A stretch of 64,000 nucleotides of DNA from Lumbricus terrestris. Its lineage: Eukaryota > Annelida > Clitellata > Crassiclitellata > Lumbricidae. Location: positions 6,638,266-6,702,265 of the forward strand of contig OX457047.1 of the NCBI GenBank assembly GCA_949752735.1. Direction: 5' to 3'. Below the pieces are notes generated by a model. It had not been told where the DNA came from and did not search any database. It saw only the letters and a list, made by a program, of their open reading frames with translations. Below, piece by piece: positions 54,232 through 64,000 of the stretch. The first letter of the stretch is position 1, and each line of letters begins with the position of its first letter. Both the position numbers and the translations under genes were made by a program.

Positions 54232-54269
54232 TATATAGCACCGTGTGACAACGTTATAAAAGTGTCTAA
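54232..54269 (-). promoter_or_regulatory. PSE/TATA-like promoter P54
   Basis: Core CTTAGACACTTTT (one change), slot CTATATA at 19 nt. Confidence 0.55.
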
Positions 54270-54294
54270 GACGAACGCGCAACAATAATATACG

Positions 54295-54362
54295 TTCATT
54301 CATTCATTCATTCGAGAATTTATACAGCGCCTCTTCAAGGAAACTACTCAGAGGCGCTCCCA
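54295..54362 (-). repeat. LINE/SINE tail, (ATGA)n end
   Basis: On - GGGAGCGCCTCTGAGTAG, GCGCTGTATAAATTC, GAATGAATGAATGAATG. Confidence 0.6.
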
Positions 54363-54409
54363 TCTCCAGTACGCACAAACAGAACAGTTTTTAAGTGCTT
54401 ATAGAATGT

Positions 54410-54740
54410 GTCAGAGAGTGACCCTCCGCGCCCTGGCCCCCCTGGTGATAGAGATATTCCAACCACTGATCCGGGGGCTTCTGATGGACCTCTACCTAGG
54501 AAAAAATTTCAAACCAATAGCTGCGCTTTTTGAAAAAAAAATGGGGGTTTCGCTCCCCACCCAGGCCCCCATGGTGGTAGAGAATCGCCTACCCCTCGCC
54601 TTTGAGTCTCGTGCCGAGACCTACACAGTAGTGAAGGTTTGGAGTGAAAAGCTCAAAAACTCTGAGCGTGCATTCTGGACAAATATACATACATACAAAC
54701 ATATATACAAACATAGCCAAGTCCTTTCTTATATATATAG
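54410..54740 (+). repeat. Unclassified dispersed repeat, copy 2
   Basis: Aligns with 38940-39262; ends AGCCAAGTCCTTTCTTATAT. Confidence 0.7.
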
Positions 54741-54808
54741 ATATATCATATTTATATATGATATATATCCTATGTATATTATAAAACATATAATATATAT
54801 GGTATTAT

Positions 54809-54839
<31 letters not shown>

Positions 54840-55125
54840 CATATATATCATATCGTATATATCATATTCATTTAGCGATAGCATATATATCTACATATCC
54901 ATACATTATATATATCATGTATATATATATATATATGATAAATATATACATCACCTATATCATATAGATATATTATAAATATCATATATTTCATTATATA
55001 ACATATATCATATATATCATATGTATCATATATATGACATATATGATATATATACGATATATATATCCTATACATATGATACATATCATATCATATATAT
55101 ACATATATATATGTATATTATGTAT
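54735..55125. repeat. ATAT-rich simple sequence
   Basis: CATATATAT variants; I/Y/H-rich frames over it are artefacts. Confidence 0.95.
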
Positions 55126-55205
55126 GATATTTATTAATGATTTTGAAACGAGAAATCGATCGAGTGATGCATAAAAATAGTTTATTGGTAGATGGAACTA
55201 CAGAA

Positions 55206-55243
55206 TTAGACACCTCAGAATAGGTTGATGATCATGTTATATT
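55206..55243 (+). promoter_or_regulatory. PSE/TATA-like promoter P55
   Basis: Core TTAGACACCTCAGAA, slot TTATATT. Confidence 0.55.
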
Positions 55244-55510
55244 AGCCTGCACTTACAGATTAATAATACTTCGTAAGTTCCCCTCTAAAAGTGAGTCGCT
55301 TGTCGCAAAAATAAATCTTGTGAAGAGGATCGCATAAAAATCTCCAATTGCAGAATGGAAAAAAATCACAGATGATGGGGTGCATCTAAGATATCGCTAT
55401 TTACGGGTTAATGTAAGCTAAATATAATCGACGTTAGCGACTTTGGAGCGGAAAGATATGGGTAAACACAATACACTAGCATTAATCATTAACATTACAA
55501 CAGTGCCCTT

Positions 55511-55548
55511 CAAGACACCTTTTAATTTTATTCTACGATGCAATATAG
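55511..55548 (+). promoter_or_regulatory. PSE/TATA-like promoter P56
   Basis: Core CAAGACACCTTTTAA, slot AATATAG at 19 nt. No A or B follows before 56 kb. Confidence 0.55.
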
Positions 55549-55549
55549 A

Positions 55550-56085
55550 TAATGTTTTCGCAAAATTGTTTCAATTATCAAATTGCCTTTCATTTCTCAA
55601 TCTCCATAATTTTGACGCTTTATATTTACACAGGTGGGATTAGTTGGTGCAAGCATCTTGTTTCCATGCAATGATGGCTCTAGGCCTAATTTGTCAACAC
55701 AAGCGAAAATTGAAATTTCATAAAGAAAAGATCAGCAATCGCTAAATTGAAAGAAAATCGGTGCGAAATAGTTCTCAAAATATCTATTAACTTTTTGATT
55801 GAAGTTTTAATTTCCTAAAGAAATAATTAATTAATTAATTGCTCATTAGACGGGTTATCGCAAGGTAGATTGCAAAACTTCTTAATTAATTAGTGACACA
55901 GGAACTGTTGTGCTTCGTTGAACGCTTGTGCCATTAATGTTTTTGACTTTCTTCCAATTTAAGATCAAATTGTACCTGGACTGATCCAGATTTCAAATCG
56001 GTAAACACGAAATTAAATATTGTTCTGAAAAATAAACTTGTCTAAAGCTTATTGTTACTAGAGGGACGCAGGTGAAAAATTAAGG
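55550..56085. other. No gene seen
   Basis: AT-rich spacer. Confidence 0.5.
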
Positions 56086-56091
56086 AATTGG

Positions 56092-56195
56092 ATGGATCCG
56101 ATTTGACCAAGGTCTATGACAACAGAGGTCGTTACCCTGGACAGAAATTTGCTTGGCGTATTACAGCACTTAACAGCAAGGTACTAGACCAGTTT
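56092..56195 (-). ncRNA. A-type hairpin element A14, wobble pair
   Basis: Stem CCAGGGT..ACCTTGG, where a G-C pair has become G-U and pairing is kept. ACTGGTCTAGTACCTTGC at its start. P57 is 33 nt upstream. Confidence 0.55.
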
Positions 56196-56227
56196 TTTGT
56201 AATTAAGGAATTAAGCGCGTTTGCCAA

Positions 56228-56265
56228 ATATACAACAAAGTTGACAACATTTTAAAGGTGTCGTA
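56228..56265 (-). promoter_or_regulatory. PSE/TATA-like promoter P57
   Basis: Core TACGACACCTTTAA, slot TGTATAT. Confidence 0.5.
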
Positions 56266-56371
56266 CATCAGCTATTTTTAAGCTGCCGCGAGTAATTAGT
56301 GTTTTAATTCCTTCAATATCATGTACCACAAATACCCAAAAAACGATAATTGAAGCTAATGGCATTCACCA

Positions 56372-56500
56372 GCTATTACTACTACTACTGCTACTGCTAC
56401 TGCTACTGCTACTGCTACTGCTACTACTACTACTGCTACTGCTACTGCCGCTGCTGCTGCTACCGCCGATGCTACCTCAACCGCTACCACTACTGCTACT
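56372..56500. repeat. CTACTG microsatellite
   Basis: TACTGCTACTGC runs, ending at the hAT insertion. Confidence 0.9.
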
Positions 56501-56505
56501 ACAAC

Positions 56506-59114
56506 CAGTGGCGGATCCAGAACGTTTCGAAGGGGGGGGCCAAAAAATTTTGGGGCTGGGGTCGGAAATTTTTTTGTTGATCTTTCGCTGGAAATCTGAT
56601 TAACTATTTTAGTCGTTTTTGGCGGAACCAGAGTTTAATTTAGCCCTCACCTCAAGGGGGATTGAGGTTTCCGGAGGGTTACATAATTCACCGTCTTAAG
56701 ACAATCATGAGGCGCGCAGCGCCGAGAGTGGTAGGGGAGGGGTGTGGGGAGGGGATATGCCCCTCCCCACCAGAAACTTTTTGAATTTTCACATTGCAAT
56801 GGTAGCATTTTAAGCTGTTCTCTTAACAAAATAGCTGTACTTTTCAGTGCTTATAAGAGTGCCATAAGATCTCAATAAAATTAATATTGACTTTACTTAA
56901 AAACTTCTTTCCCGAAAACTAGATTTTTTTAAGTAATCCGCCGGAAATCTTCAAAAAGGGTGTTCAATTTTCCTTCCCAAAAAACCGATGACATTTTTTG
57001 ATCATCCGTGCGAAATCTTAAAAGAGGTGTTTAATTTTTCGTCTAAAAAGAGTGATATGACTTTTTAGTCTTTCGTGCGAAATTTTTAAAAAAAGGTGTT
57101 TAATTTCGCATCCCAAAAAACTGATGACTTTTTGTAGTCATCTGTGCTAAATCTTAAAAAAGGTGTTTAATTTTTCGTCTAAAAAGAGTGATGACTTTTT
57201 ATTCTTCAGTGTGAAATTTTCAAAAAAGGGTGTTCAATTTAGCATCCCAATAAACTGATAACTTTTTGTAGTCATCCGTGCTAAATCTTTAAAAAAGGTG
57301 TTTAATTTTTCGTCTAAAAAGAGTGATGACGTTTTAGTCTTCCGTGCGAAATTTTCAAAAAAAGGTGTTCAATTTAGCATCGCAAAAAACTGATAACTTT
57401 TTGTAGTCATGCGTGCGAAATCTTAAAAAAGGTGTTTAATTGTTCGTCTAATAAGAGTGATGACGTTTTAGTCTTCCGTGCGAAATTTTCAAAAAAGGTG
57501 TTTAATTTCGCATCCCAAAAACTAATGACTTTTTGTAGTCATCCGTGCTAAATCTTTAAAAAAGGTGTTTAATTTTTCGTCTAAAAAGAGTGATGACTTT
57601 TTATTCTTTCGTGCGAAATTTTCAAAAAAGGTGTTTAATTTAGCATCCCAAAAAACTGATGACTTTTTGTAGTCATGTGTGCGAAATCTTAAAAAAGGTG
57701 TTTAATTTTTCGTCTAAAAAGAGTGATGACTTTTTATTCTTCAGTGTGAAATTTTCAAAAAAGCGTGTTCAATTTAGCATCGCAAAAAACTGATAACTTT
57801 TTGTAGTCATGCGTGCGAAATCTTTAAAAAAGGTGTTTAATTTTTCGTCTAAAAAGAGTGATGACGTTTTAGTCTTCCGTGCGAAATTTTCAAAAAAAGG
57901 TGTTCAATTTAGCATCGCAAAAAACTGATAACTTTTTGTAGTCATGCGTGCGAAATCTTAAAAAAGGTGTTTAATTGTTCGTGTAATAAGAGTGATGACG
58001 TTTTAGTCTTCCGTGCGAAATTTTCAAAAAAGGTGTTTAATTTCGCATCCCAAAAACTAATGACTTTTGTAGTCATCCGTGCTAAATCTTTAAAAAAGGT
58101 GTTTAATTTTTCGTCTAAAAAGAGTGATGACTTTTTATTCTTTCGTGCGAAATTTTCAAATAAGGTGTTTAATTTAGCATCCCAAAAAACTGATGACTTT
58201 TTGTAGTCATCTGTGCTAAATCTTAAAAAAGGTGTTTAATTTTTTGTCTAGAAAGAGTGATGACTTTTTATTCCTCCGTGCGAAATTTTCAAAAAAAGGT
58301 GTTCAATTTAGCATCCCAATAAACTGATGACTTTTTGTAGTCATCCGTGCGAAATCTTAAAAAAGGTGTTTAATTTTTCGTCTAAAAAGAGTGATGACCT
58401 TTTACTCTTCCGTGCGAAATTTTCAAAAAAAGGTGTTCAATTTAGCATCGCAAAAAACTGATAACTTTTTGTAGTCATGCGTGCGAAATCTTAAAAAAGG
58501 TGTTTAATTTTTCGTCTAAAAAGAGTGATGACGTTTTAAGGCTAAAATAAATAAAATACTCCCACTGCTGAATGAAATATAGTAAGATATAAATAAAAAC
58601 AAGGAGTAAACATGTGTTATCATTCACCGCACTTTCTTGCACATGTAGACTACACTAAAAACTTAACATGTTTCGCCCTGAAATTTTTTGGCATCTGCAA
58701 AAAATAAATTACATCCCAAACACTGTTGTTCGTGTTAACTTGATTTGTAATTAATAGTTAGTTGTACTTAGTTATACTTGTGTTTATTTGTGTTAATGTT
58801 TTTAAAATTTACTACGAATATATACACGATTGACTTACATTGTATGCCATAAATCATAGTTGGATACTGTTATAAGATTGTTTCATTTCGTTGCTTTATA
58901 TTAAGACAATGCAATTGCGTGAGAGACTTAGATTACATTTATATATATTATTTCTATTATAGATTTTAATTACATTTATACATTAATTCTCCTGTGCATG
59001 ACTGACACCCTGATTTTTTTTTTCGTCCACCATGAATGGGGGGGGCCACGTCCCATGGTGATTTGAAATGGGGGGGGCCATGGCCGGATTGGCCCCCCCC
59101 TGGATCCGCCCCTG
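56506..59114. mobile_element. Non-auton. hAT-type element, 2.6 kb, with array
   Basis: Ends CAGTGGCGGATCCAG and CTGGATCCGCCCCTG. The target duplication ACTACAAC lies at 56498-56505 and 59115-59122. Same family as 43637-44033 (shared GGCCAATCCGGCCATGGCCC near one end). Most of the interior is a tandem array. No transposase frame. Confidence 0.85.
56935..58540. repeat. Higher-order tandem array
   Basis: Two alternating units of about 67 bp form a dimer of about 133 bp. One has AATTTTTCGTCTAAAAAGAG, the other AATTTAGCATCCCAAAAAAC. The variant TTCGTCTAATAAGAGTG at 57443 recurs at 57975, so four dimers (about 532 bp) form a higher-order repeat. Each first unit opens with AAAGGTGTTTAA, the PSE core in the - sense, but no TATA word lies 19 nt away. 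Confidence 0.9.
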
Positions 59115-59518
59115 ACTACAACTACAACTACTACTGCCACAATTGTTGGCTGTGATAAACTTCCATTCACGGGTTATGTTATATCAACCTGATATTAGGG
59201 GAGTTTGCATTGCACTCTGGTGATTATACACTAAGCATGCAAGCTGTTTTTTACATGACTTATCAAAAGTCACTGCGAATGATATTCTGCATGACTGTCA
59301 CAGTGGGATAGAGTTCCGAAATACGTTTATTATCATTGCATCCTTGTAAATATTGTATTTCTTAATTGCTAGTGTTTGTTTGTTATTCGTTGCCAGTTCT
59401 TGGAAGGCTGCGAAAGGTGGCGATTAATAAAATAAGAAATCGATTCGCAGTTATTGAATTTTAAAGATTAAATTTGTTAATAATGATTTCTGAAAGTCAA
59501 CTGTAATTATTATGCATC

Positions 59519-59589
59519 TAAAAAGTAAATTCTGTCGTTGACAACGGCCTCTGTTGTCAAAACCTGTCGTTAGACCTTCGATCCATCCA
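59519..59589 (+). ncRNA. A-type element A15, inner stem only
   Basis: GACAACGGCCTCTGTTGTC forms a perfect 6-bp inner hairpin; the outer stem is lost. Tail GATCCATCC. B19 follows 30 nt on; no promoter found. Confidence 0.4.
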
Positions 59590-59619
59590 GCAAAAAATTA
59601 GCGCACCCGAGAGCCACTG

Positions 59620-59690
59620 TTAGTAAAGGCCAGTCAAAAGGTTGGATGAAGGAGGAGAGCGACGACAATGCACCTTGCTATCATACTGCA
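59620..59690 (+). other. B-type element B19
   Basis: AAAGGCCAGTCAAAAGG, GAAGGAGGAGAGCGACGAC. Confidence 0.45.
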
Positions 59691-59782
59691 TGCATGTTCT
59701 TTGTAGTAACTAACCATCGGCCACTGAGAATAAACTTACTAGCTTGGGTTATTCCAGAGAAACGATAACGATTTCCTCAAAT

Positions 59783-59820
59783 TTAGACACCGCTTTTAAG
59801 TTTGATATTTTAAAAATAAA
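59783..59820 (+). promoter_or_regulatory. PSE/TATA-like promoter P58
   Basis: Core TTAGACACCGCTTTTAA, slot AAATAAA. B20 lies 130 nt on. Confidence 0.45.
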
Positions 59821-59949
59821 AACGAACTGGCCGAGCGGTCTTATATTCGCGCTCTCGACCCTACTCAACTTCAAATCGATAGAAGCGAGTATCTGTATCC
59901 TAAGTTACTCTCAATCGTTTGCAATTCGTCACGTTTGGGAAAATAGTCC

Positions 59950-60012
59950 CAATCAGTGCTAGTTGTAACCCTGGATAAAGAAGGAGAGCGACGTTCATGG
60001 TCCTTGCCATTA
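59950..60012 (+). other. B-type element B20
   Basis: GTAACCCTGGATAAAGAAGG, AGAGCGACGTTCATGG. Confidence 0.45.
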
Positions 60013-60069
60013 CACGTTGTCCATAAATAGAAACTATTTACTACGTTGAATTCACAATGACTACGTCAC

Positions 60070-60150
60070 TCACAATGCCAGTCTCAAGTAATGGAAAAGG
60101 GAGGGCAACATTAATCTATATTAGACTAATGTTGCCCACAACATTATGCT
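60070..60150 (+). other. B-type element B21 with hairpin
   Basis: AATGCCAGTCTCAAGTAATG, then an inverted repeat GGGCAACATTA / TAATGTTGCCC (60103-60113, 60127-60137). Confidence 0.4.
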
Positions 60151-60363
60151 ATAAATAAATGTTCAATTACAATTACAATTAATCATCTTACTCTGATATA
60201 ACCAATTGTTTTACATCACTGAGCGCTCAGTCGTAATGTTACGGATACAATATTTTTTAATCCTAGTGCATTTCTGTTTCTTTGTAGCAAATAAAATTGT
60301 TAAAAATTATGCTTAATTAAAAAGTGCCTCTTTTCGTTTTCGCATAAGCCGTTCTCTTAATAT

Positions 60364-60811
60364 TGTTGGGTTCACTGGCTCTAGTCTAGAAGATGATGAG
60401 TAATACTCAGGTCCGTAATGTAAAATAACATCGATTTATTCAATAACAGAGCAGTCTGACAAGGAGTAGGTTAACGTTACCCAAAGCTGACATGAAGTAC
60501 GACCGATACAGCTGATTCGACAGAGCTGACGTGAAGACACACCAGGCTAACGGAGCCCAAAGGAAGACGGATGTAGGCCAGTTCACCAACGAGGTGGGAC
60601 GGCAATCGAAGAAGACAAACGTCGTAGAACACGAACCACACGCCACGCTCAACAGGAGTCGAACACACACCACAGAGTAGACCCACGACAAGAAGCAAGC
60701 CCCCACAGTAGTAGCCCTTTAAATAGGCCCTGCCCTTCCCTCAACTCCCACATAGTCAAGGAGAGTCCAAGTAAGGAAGCCCAGAGGGGTAATAGGTAGC
60801 TAACACTCACA
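60364..60811 (-). mobile_element. 3' LTR of gypsy-type retrotransposon
   Basis: On - the LTR runs TGTGAGTGTTAG..CCCAACA, with TGT..ACA ends, 448 bp. A TATA-like TATTTAAAGG lies at 60717-60726 and AATAAA at 60435-60440 on -. It is preceded by a polypurine tract GGTGGGGGGG at 60814-60823. The 5' LTR is outside the window, so the target duplication cannot be checked. Confidence 0.8.
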
Positions 60812-61214
60812 TACCCCCCCACCAGAACATGAGGAGTCCAACGGGGACGACGAACTATACGAACAATACTACGCCTAAATGCAAAATCACTCAGTACAAG
60901 CCATTACACGTACTAAGCAATTCAGCAAGACTTAACTAAATAATGCATCGCACTCATAAATAACGTAAGAGTCCGATATAATCATGATCTGAATACACAA
61001 ACTTCATATAACCCAAATCATCAGTTCACACGTAATCACGATATATATACATACACATCAATAGTTCAAATGTCCAAAAAACTATATCTGAAACACAAGA
61101 AAAAATTTGGACACCAACTGGTGTATCAAAAATGAACCAAAATGTATAATGGTCATCGGCACAAGCCACCCTACACTACAGACACACTGAAGAGTTCATT
61201 GCCGAAGAATTCCG

Positions 61215-61395
61215 TGCTTTCCTTTTATGACAGAACGTTCCATTGAAACTGTTTCTGGACAGTGTTTGACTTTTCATGACAGAATGTTCCATTGAAACTG
61301 TTTCTGGACAGTGTTTGACTTTTCATGACAGAATGTTCCATTGAAACTGTTTCTGGACAGTGTTTGACTTTTCATGACAGAATGTTCCATTGACA
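61215..61395. repeat. 49-bp tandem repeat in the retrotransposon 3' UTR
   Basis: Three full units and a partial one, each with TGACAGAATGTTCCATTGAA and TTCTGGACAGTGTTTGAC, between pol and the polypurine tract. Confidence 0.9.
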
Positions 61396-61507
61396 TACGA
61401 CGAGGATAGACGTACCAGAGAGCATCTCTAGCACGCCCGACGACTCCGCTGTGAGGAGACAAGTGGAGACACTGATTGACGTGTGCCCTCACCCGCTCCC
61501 ACTCACA

Positions 61508-64000
61508 TTACGCAGATGGACGACTCAGAATGTCCGGCAGAACATTCCATTCGCCTGGACGATGTCTAATGTCCAAGTTGTACTGTTCAAGCTCCAAACT
61601 CCATCGCAAGAGCTTCATATTTTTGTTCGCCATCTGATGGATGAACTGCAAAGGTTTATGATCGGTGAACACCAGGACGACTGCGGATCCAAAGTAGACA
61701 CTAAAGGCCCGCAAGGCGACCATCAGTGCCAGCGCTTCCTTCTCTATGGTCGAATAGCGAATCTCCTGCGGCAGCAGCTTCCGACTCAAATAGCAGATCG
61801 GGTGTTCCAATCCATCCTTCATCTGAAACAAGCACGCTCCCAGACAGAATTGAGAAGCATCAACACCCACACAAAACTGTTTAGTAAAGTCAGGAGGTAT
61901 TAAGATAGGTCTAGAAGCCAGACGAGATTTTAGATCAAGAAAAGCAACCTCCGCTTCCTCATTCCATCTAAAAGGAATCCCTTTCTTTGTCAAAGCCGTG
62001 AGCGGCAAAGTAATATCAGAGAAATGAGGCAAGTACCTCTGATAGTATCCCGCTAATCCTAAGAAAGATTGCACCTGTTTTTTAGTAGCAGGCCTAGGAA
62101 ATTTCAACACCGCTTCCACCTTCTTCAACCTTGGCTGAACTCCGTCAATCCCAATGTGATGACCCAAGAAATCCACAGACGCATTAGCAAAGACACATTT
62201 AGCCAGATTCAGAGTTAAACAAGCATCAGCTATTCGAGATAACACTTTTCGCAAATGAACCAAATGATCCGACCATGCTAAGCTGAAAATGATGATGTCG
62301 TCTAAATAAGCATCACAAAACTCATTCAATCCATTCAGCACTTTCGTAATTAACCTTGAGAACGAAGCCGGAGCATTCTTCAGGCCAAAACTCATGTATT
62401 TCCATTGGTAATGCCCTTTCGGGGTGACAAACGCAGTTAACGGAACTGACTCCGGATGCATCGGGATCTGCCAGTAACCTTTAGTCATATCCAGCTTTGT
62501 TATAAACCGTGACTGACCCACTCGATCAATTAACACCCCTACCCGTGGCATAGGAAATGGATCCGGAACAGATAATCCATTCAGTTTCCTGAAATCTGTA
62601 CAAAGACGATCTGTACCGTTTGGCTTAGGCACCAAGACAATCGGAGCTGCCCACGGACTCTCGGACTCCTCGATTATCCCCGCTTCCAACAACTGATTCA
62701 CCTCTTTATCCACCCTCGCCATTTTCTCAGGATTTAACCTGTAAGGGTTTTGTCGAACAGGGCGAGCACCTTCAACCAAATCAATTCTATGAGACACCAT
62801 AGATGTTTTACCCGGTACTTCACTAAACACATGTGCAAAGTCATGCAAAACATCCCGCAATTCCGCACGACATTCAGCAGACACTTCACATTGTAAGACC
62901 TTATCCTCTAAAGTCACATCATTCATCCTCACATCCGGATTTACCACCAACACAGAAGCCACCACCTCCTCATTCGGTCGCTCATACACCACATCCATAC
63001 GATCCACATATCGCTTCATCAGATTCACATGTACCACCCGTTCCGTTTTTCTTCGATCCGGGGTACTCACTAAATAATCGACCGGACCAAGTCGACGTAC
63101 AACCACATACGGTCCACAATATTTGGTCTGTAAAGGTTTACCCACCAACGGAATCAAGAGTAAAACCTTTTCACCTTCCTCAAAAGACACAGCACGTGAC
63201 TGCTTATCATACAGTTGCTTCGATTTACTTTTCGCATCAACCGCATTTTCACCAGCAAGTTTCAATCCAACACGCATACGTTCACGTAATTGTAAAACAT
63301 AGTCAATCACGTTCTTGCCAGACACTTCATGTACAACATCTTTCGCCAACCATTCTTCCTTCATCAATTGCAACATGCCACGCACATCTCTGCCATACAT
63401 CAAATCAAAAGCAGAAAAGCCAGTACCCTGTACCGGAACCTCTCTATATGCAAACAAGATCCACGGCAACATTGCATCCCAAGAACCCGGATATGTTTCA
63501 GCCAACGCCTTCAACATATCTTTCATAGTACGATGAAAGCGTTCGCACGAGCCATTCGTTTGTGGTCTATAAGGACTAGTTTTCAACTGCACCATACCAC
63601 ATTCATGCGCAAACACTTGCATCAAATCAGACATGAATTCTGAGCCACAATCAGATAACAATTCTTTCGGAAATCCGAAAAGCGAAAAAACTTCACACAA
63701 ACATTTAGCCACATCCTGCGCCGTATGATTCTTCAACGGAAACGCAAATGGAAAATGAGAAGCCAAATCAATGACCGTGAGAATAAACCTATTCCCCGTT
63801 CCCTCACATACACTCAATGGGCCTACGATATCCATTGCCAAGCGTTGAAACACTTCCTCCATTACAGGCATACTGACCATGGGCGCCCTATAATTTCTGT
63901 TTCCTTTGCCTAAGCGTTGACACACATCACATGAACGACAATACTCACGAACGTCTCGATTCACATGAGGCCACCAGAAATGCTTCGTCAACCGATCCAA
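61508..64000 (-). CDS. pol: Ty3/gypsy pol, integrase before RT (Gmr1-like), partial
   Basis: 830 uninterrupted codons enter from the window edge (first full codon TTG, so the true start lies outside) and end at a stop at 61508. Order: integrase zinc finger C-terminal half (CRSCDVCQ, 21-28); integrase core with D57 (MDIVGPL), D117 (SDCGSEF) and E153 (SCERFHR), a DD35E spacing; GPY/F-like KYCGPYVVVRRLG (294-304); reverse transcriptase with LDMTKGYWQ (503-511) and YLDD (565-568); RNase H with D714 (GVDAS), E753 (IEKEA), D780 (FTDH) and D823. In most Ty3/gypsy elements integrase follows RNase H. Integrase first is the known layout of Gmr1-like elements. All catalytic residues I can check are present, so the copy may be young. 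Gag, protease and the 5' LTR are beyond the window. Confidence 0.9.
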   Translation of the reverse strand: MDRLTKHFWWPHVNRDVREYCRSCDVCQRLGKGNRNYRAPMVSMPVMEEVFQRLAMDIVGPLSVCEGTGNRFILTVIDLASHFPFAFPLKNHTAQDVAKCLCEVFSLFGFPKELLSDCGSEFMSDLMQVFAHECGMVQLKTSPYRPQTNGSCERFHRTMKDMLKALAETYPGSWDAMLPWILFAYREVPVQGTGFSAFDLMYGRDVRGMLQLMKEEWLAKDVVHEVSGKNVIDYVLQLRERMRVGLKLAGENAVDAKSKSKQLYDKQSRAVSFEEGEKVLLLIPLVGKPLQTKYCGPYVVVRRLGPVDYLVSTPDRRKTERVVHVNLMKRYVDRMDVVYERPNEEVVASVLVVNPDVRMNDVTLEDKVLQCEVSAECRAELRDVLHDFAHVFSEVPGKTSMVSHRIDLVEGARPVRQNPYRLNPEKMARVDKEVNQLLEAGIIEESESPWAAPIVLVPKPNGTDRLCTDFRKLNGLSVPDPFPMPRVGVLIDRVGQSRFITKLDMTKGYWQIPMHPESVPLTAFVTPKGHYQWKYMSFGLKNAPASFSRLITKVLNGLNEFCDAYLDDIIIFSLAWSDHLVHLRKVLSRIADACLTLNLAKCVFANASVDFLGHHIGIDGVQPRLKKVEAVLKFPRPATKKQVQSFLGLAGYYQRYLPHFSDITLPLTALTKKGIPFRWNEEAEVAFLDLKSRLASRPILIPPDFTKQFCVGVDASQFCLGACLFQMKDGLEHPICYLSRKLLPQEIRYSTIEKEALALMVALRAFSVYFGSAVVLVFTDHKPLQFIHQMANKNMKLLRWSLELEQYNLDIRHRPGEWNVLPDILSRPSA

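Noticed and set aside
60440..60706. 88- and 73-aa - frames in the LTR
   Set aside because: They lie wholly within the LTR transcript region and show no protein family.
62833..63913. Several + frames up to 231 aa opposite pol
   Set aside because: Antisense shadows of the conserved pol frame.

Overview
This is an animal nuclear window, AT-rich and almost without ordinary genes. It looks like a marine invertebrate and probably a deuterostome, but I hold that loosely. The reasons are an interstitial (CCCTAA)n tract of vertebrate-type telomere repeat, tRNA-headed SINEs whose tails match local CR1/L2-like LINE ends, piggyBac and hAT non-autonomous elements, and a Ty3/gypsy element whose integrase precedes its reverse transcriptase. 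That domain order is known from the Gmr1-like group, first described in deuterostomes. No host protein-coding gene is convincing. The only long open frames are a 372-aa transposon-like protein near the left end, LINE fragments, and the gypsy pol at the right end.

The most striking content is not coding. A bipartite signal recurs about 58 times by my hand count (P1-P58: 28 on +, 30 on -). It is TTARACACCTTTAA, then about 19 nt, then a TATA-like CTATATAA. In about 48 cases the TATA-like word sits at 18-20 nt. The geometry is that of a PSE plus TATA as in snRNA-type (SNAPc) promoters. The flanks are mostly unrelated. Downstream of many copies, in the matching orientation, lie one or both of two recurrent elements. 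Element A (about 15 copies) has a hairpin whose stem changes in compensating ways between copies. Element B (about 20 copies) includes words such as CCAGTCCCAAGCCTGG and ACACAGTG. Where all parts survive the order is promoter, A, B. I read the window as a dense cluster of promoter-driven non-coding RNA loci, decayed in places and interrupted by transposons. RNA function is inference.

Layout: 1-236 satellite; 1.5-2.76 kb transposon-like ORF (-); 3.55-4.54, 7.30-8.28 and 12.83-13.81 kb three copies of a piggyBac-type MITE; 4.9-29.5 kb promoters, A/B elements, SINEs and LINE tails, with a foldback-like element at 19.70-20.41 kb; 30.6-31.6 kb CR1-like LINE; 33.37-34.75 kb hAT-type element with 8-bp target duplication; 35.1-37.2 kb two LINE fragments; 38.5-41 kb strand-asymmetric simple repeats and LINE/MITE debris; 41.3-52 kb more promoter/A/B units, a 397-bp hAT MITE, a 360-bp GAT tract and an 85-bp palindrome; 52.0-53.1 kb RTE-like LINE fragment splitting a promoter from its B element; 54-56.3 kb AT-rich DNA and more promoters; 56.51-59.11 kb hAT-type element with a higher-order tandem array; 60.36-64.0 kb the 3' part of the gypsy element, running off the window.

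Coordinates, counts and spacings were read by eye. Family names of repeats come from motif recognition, without database searches.
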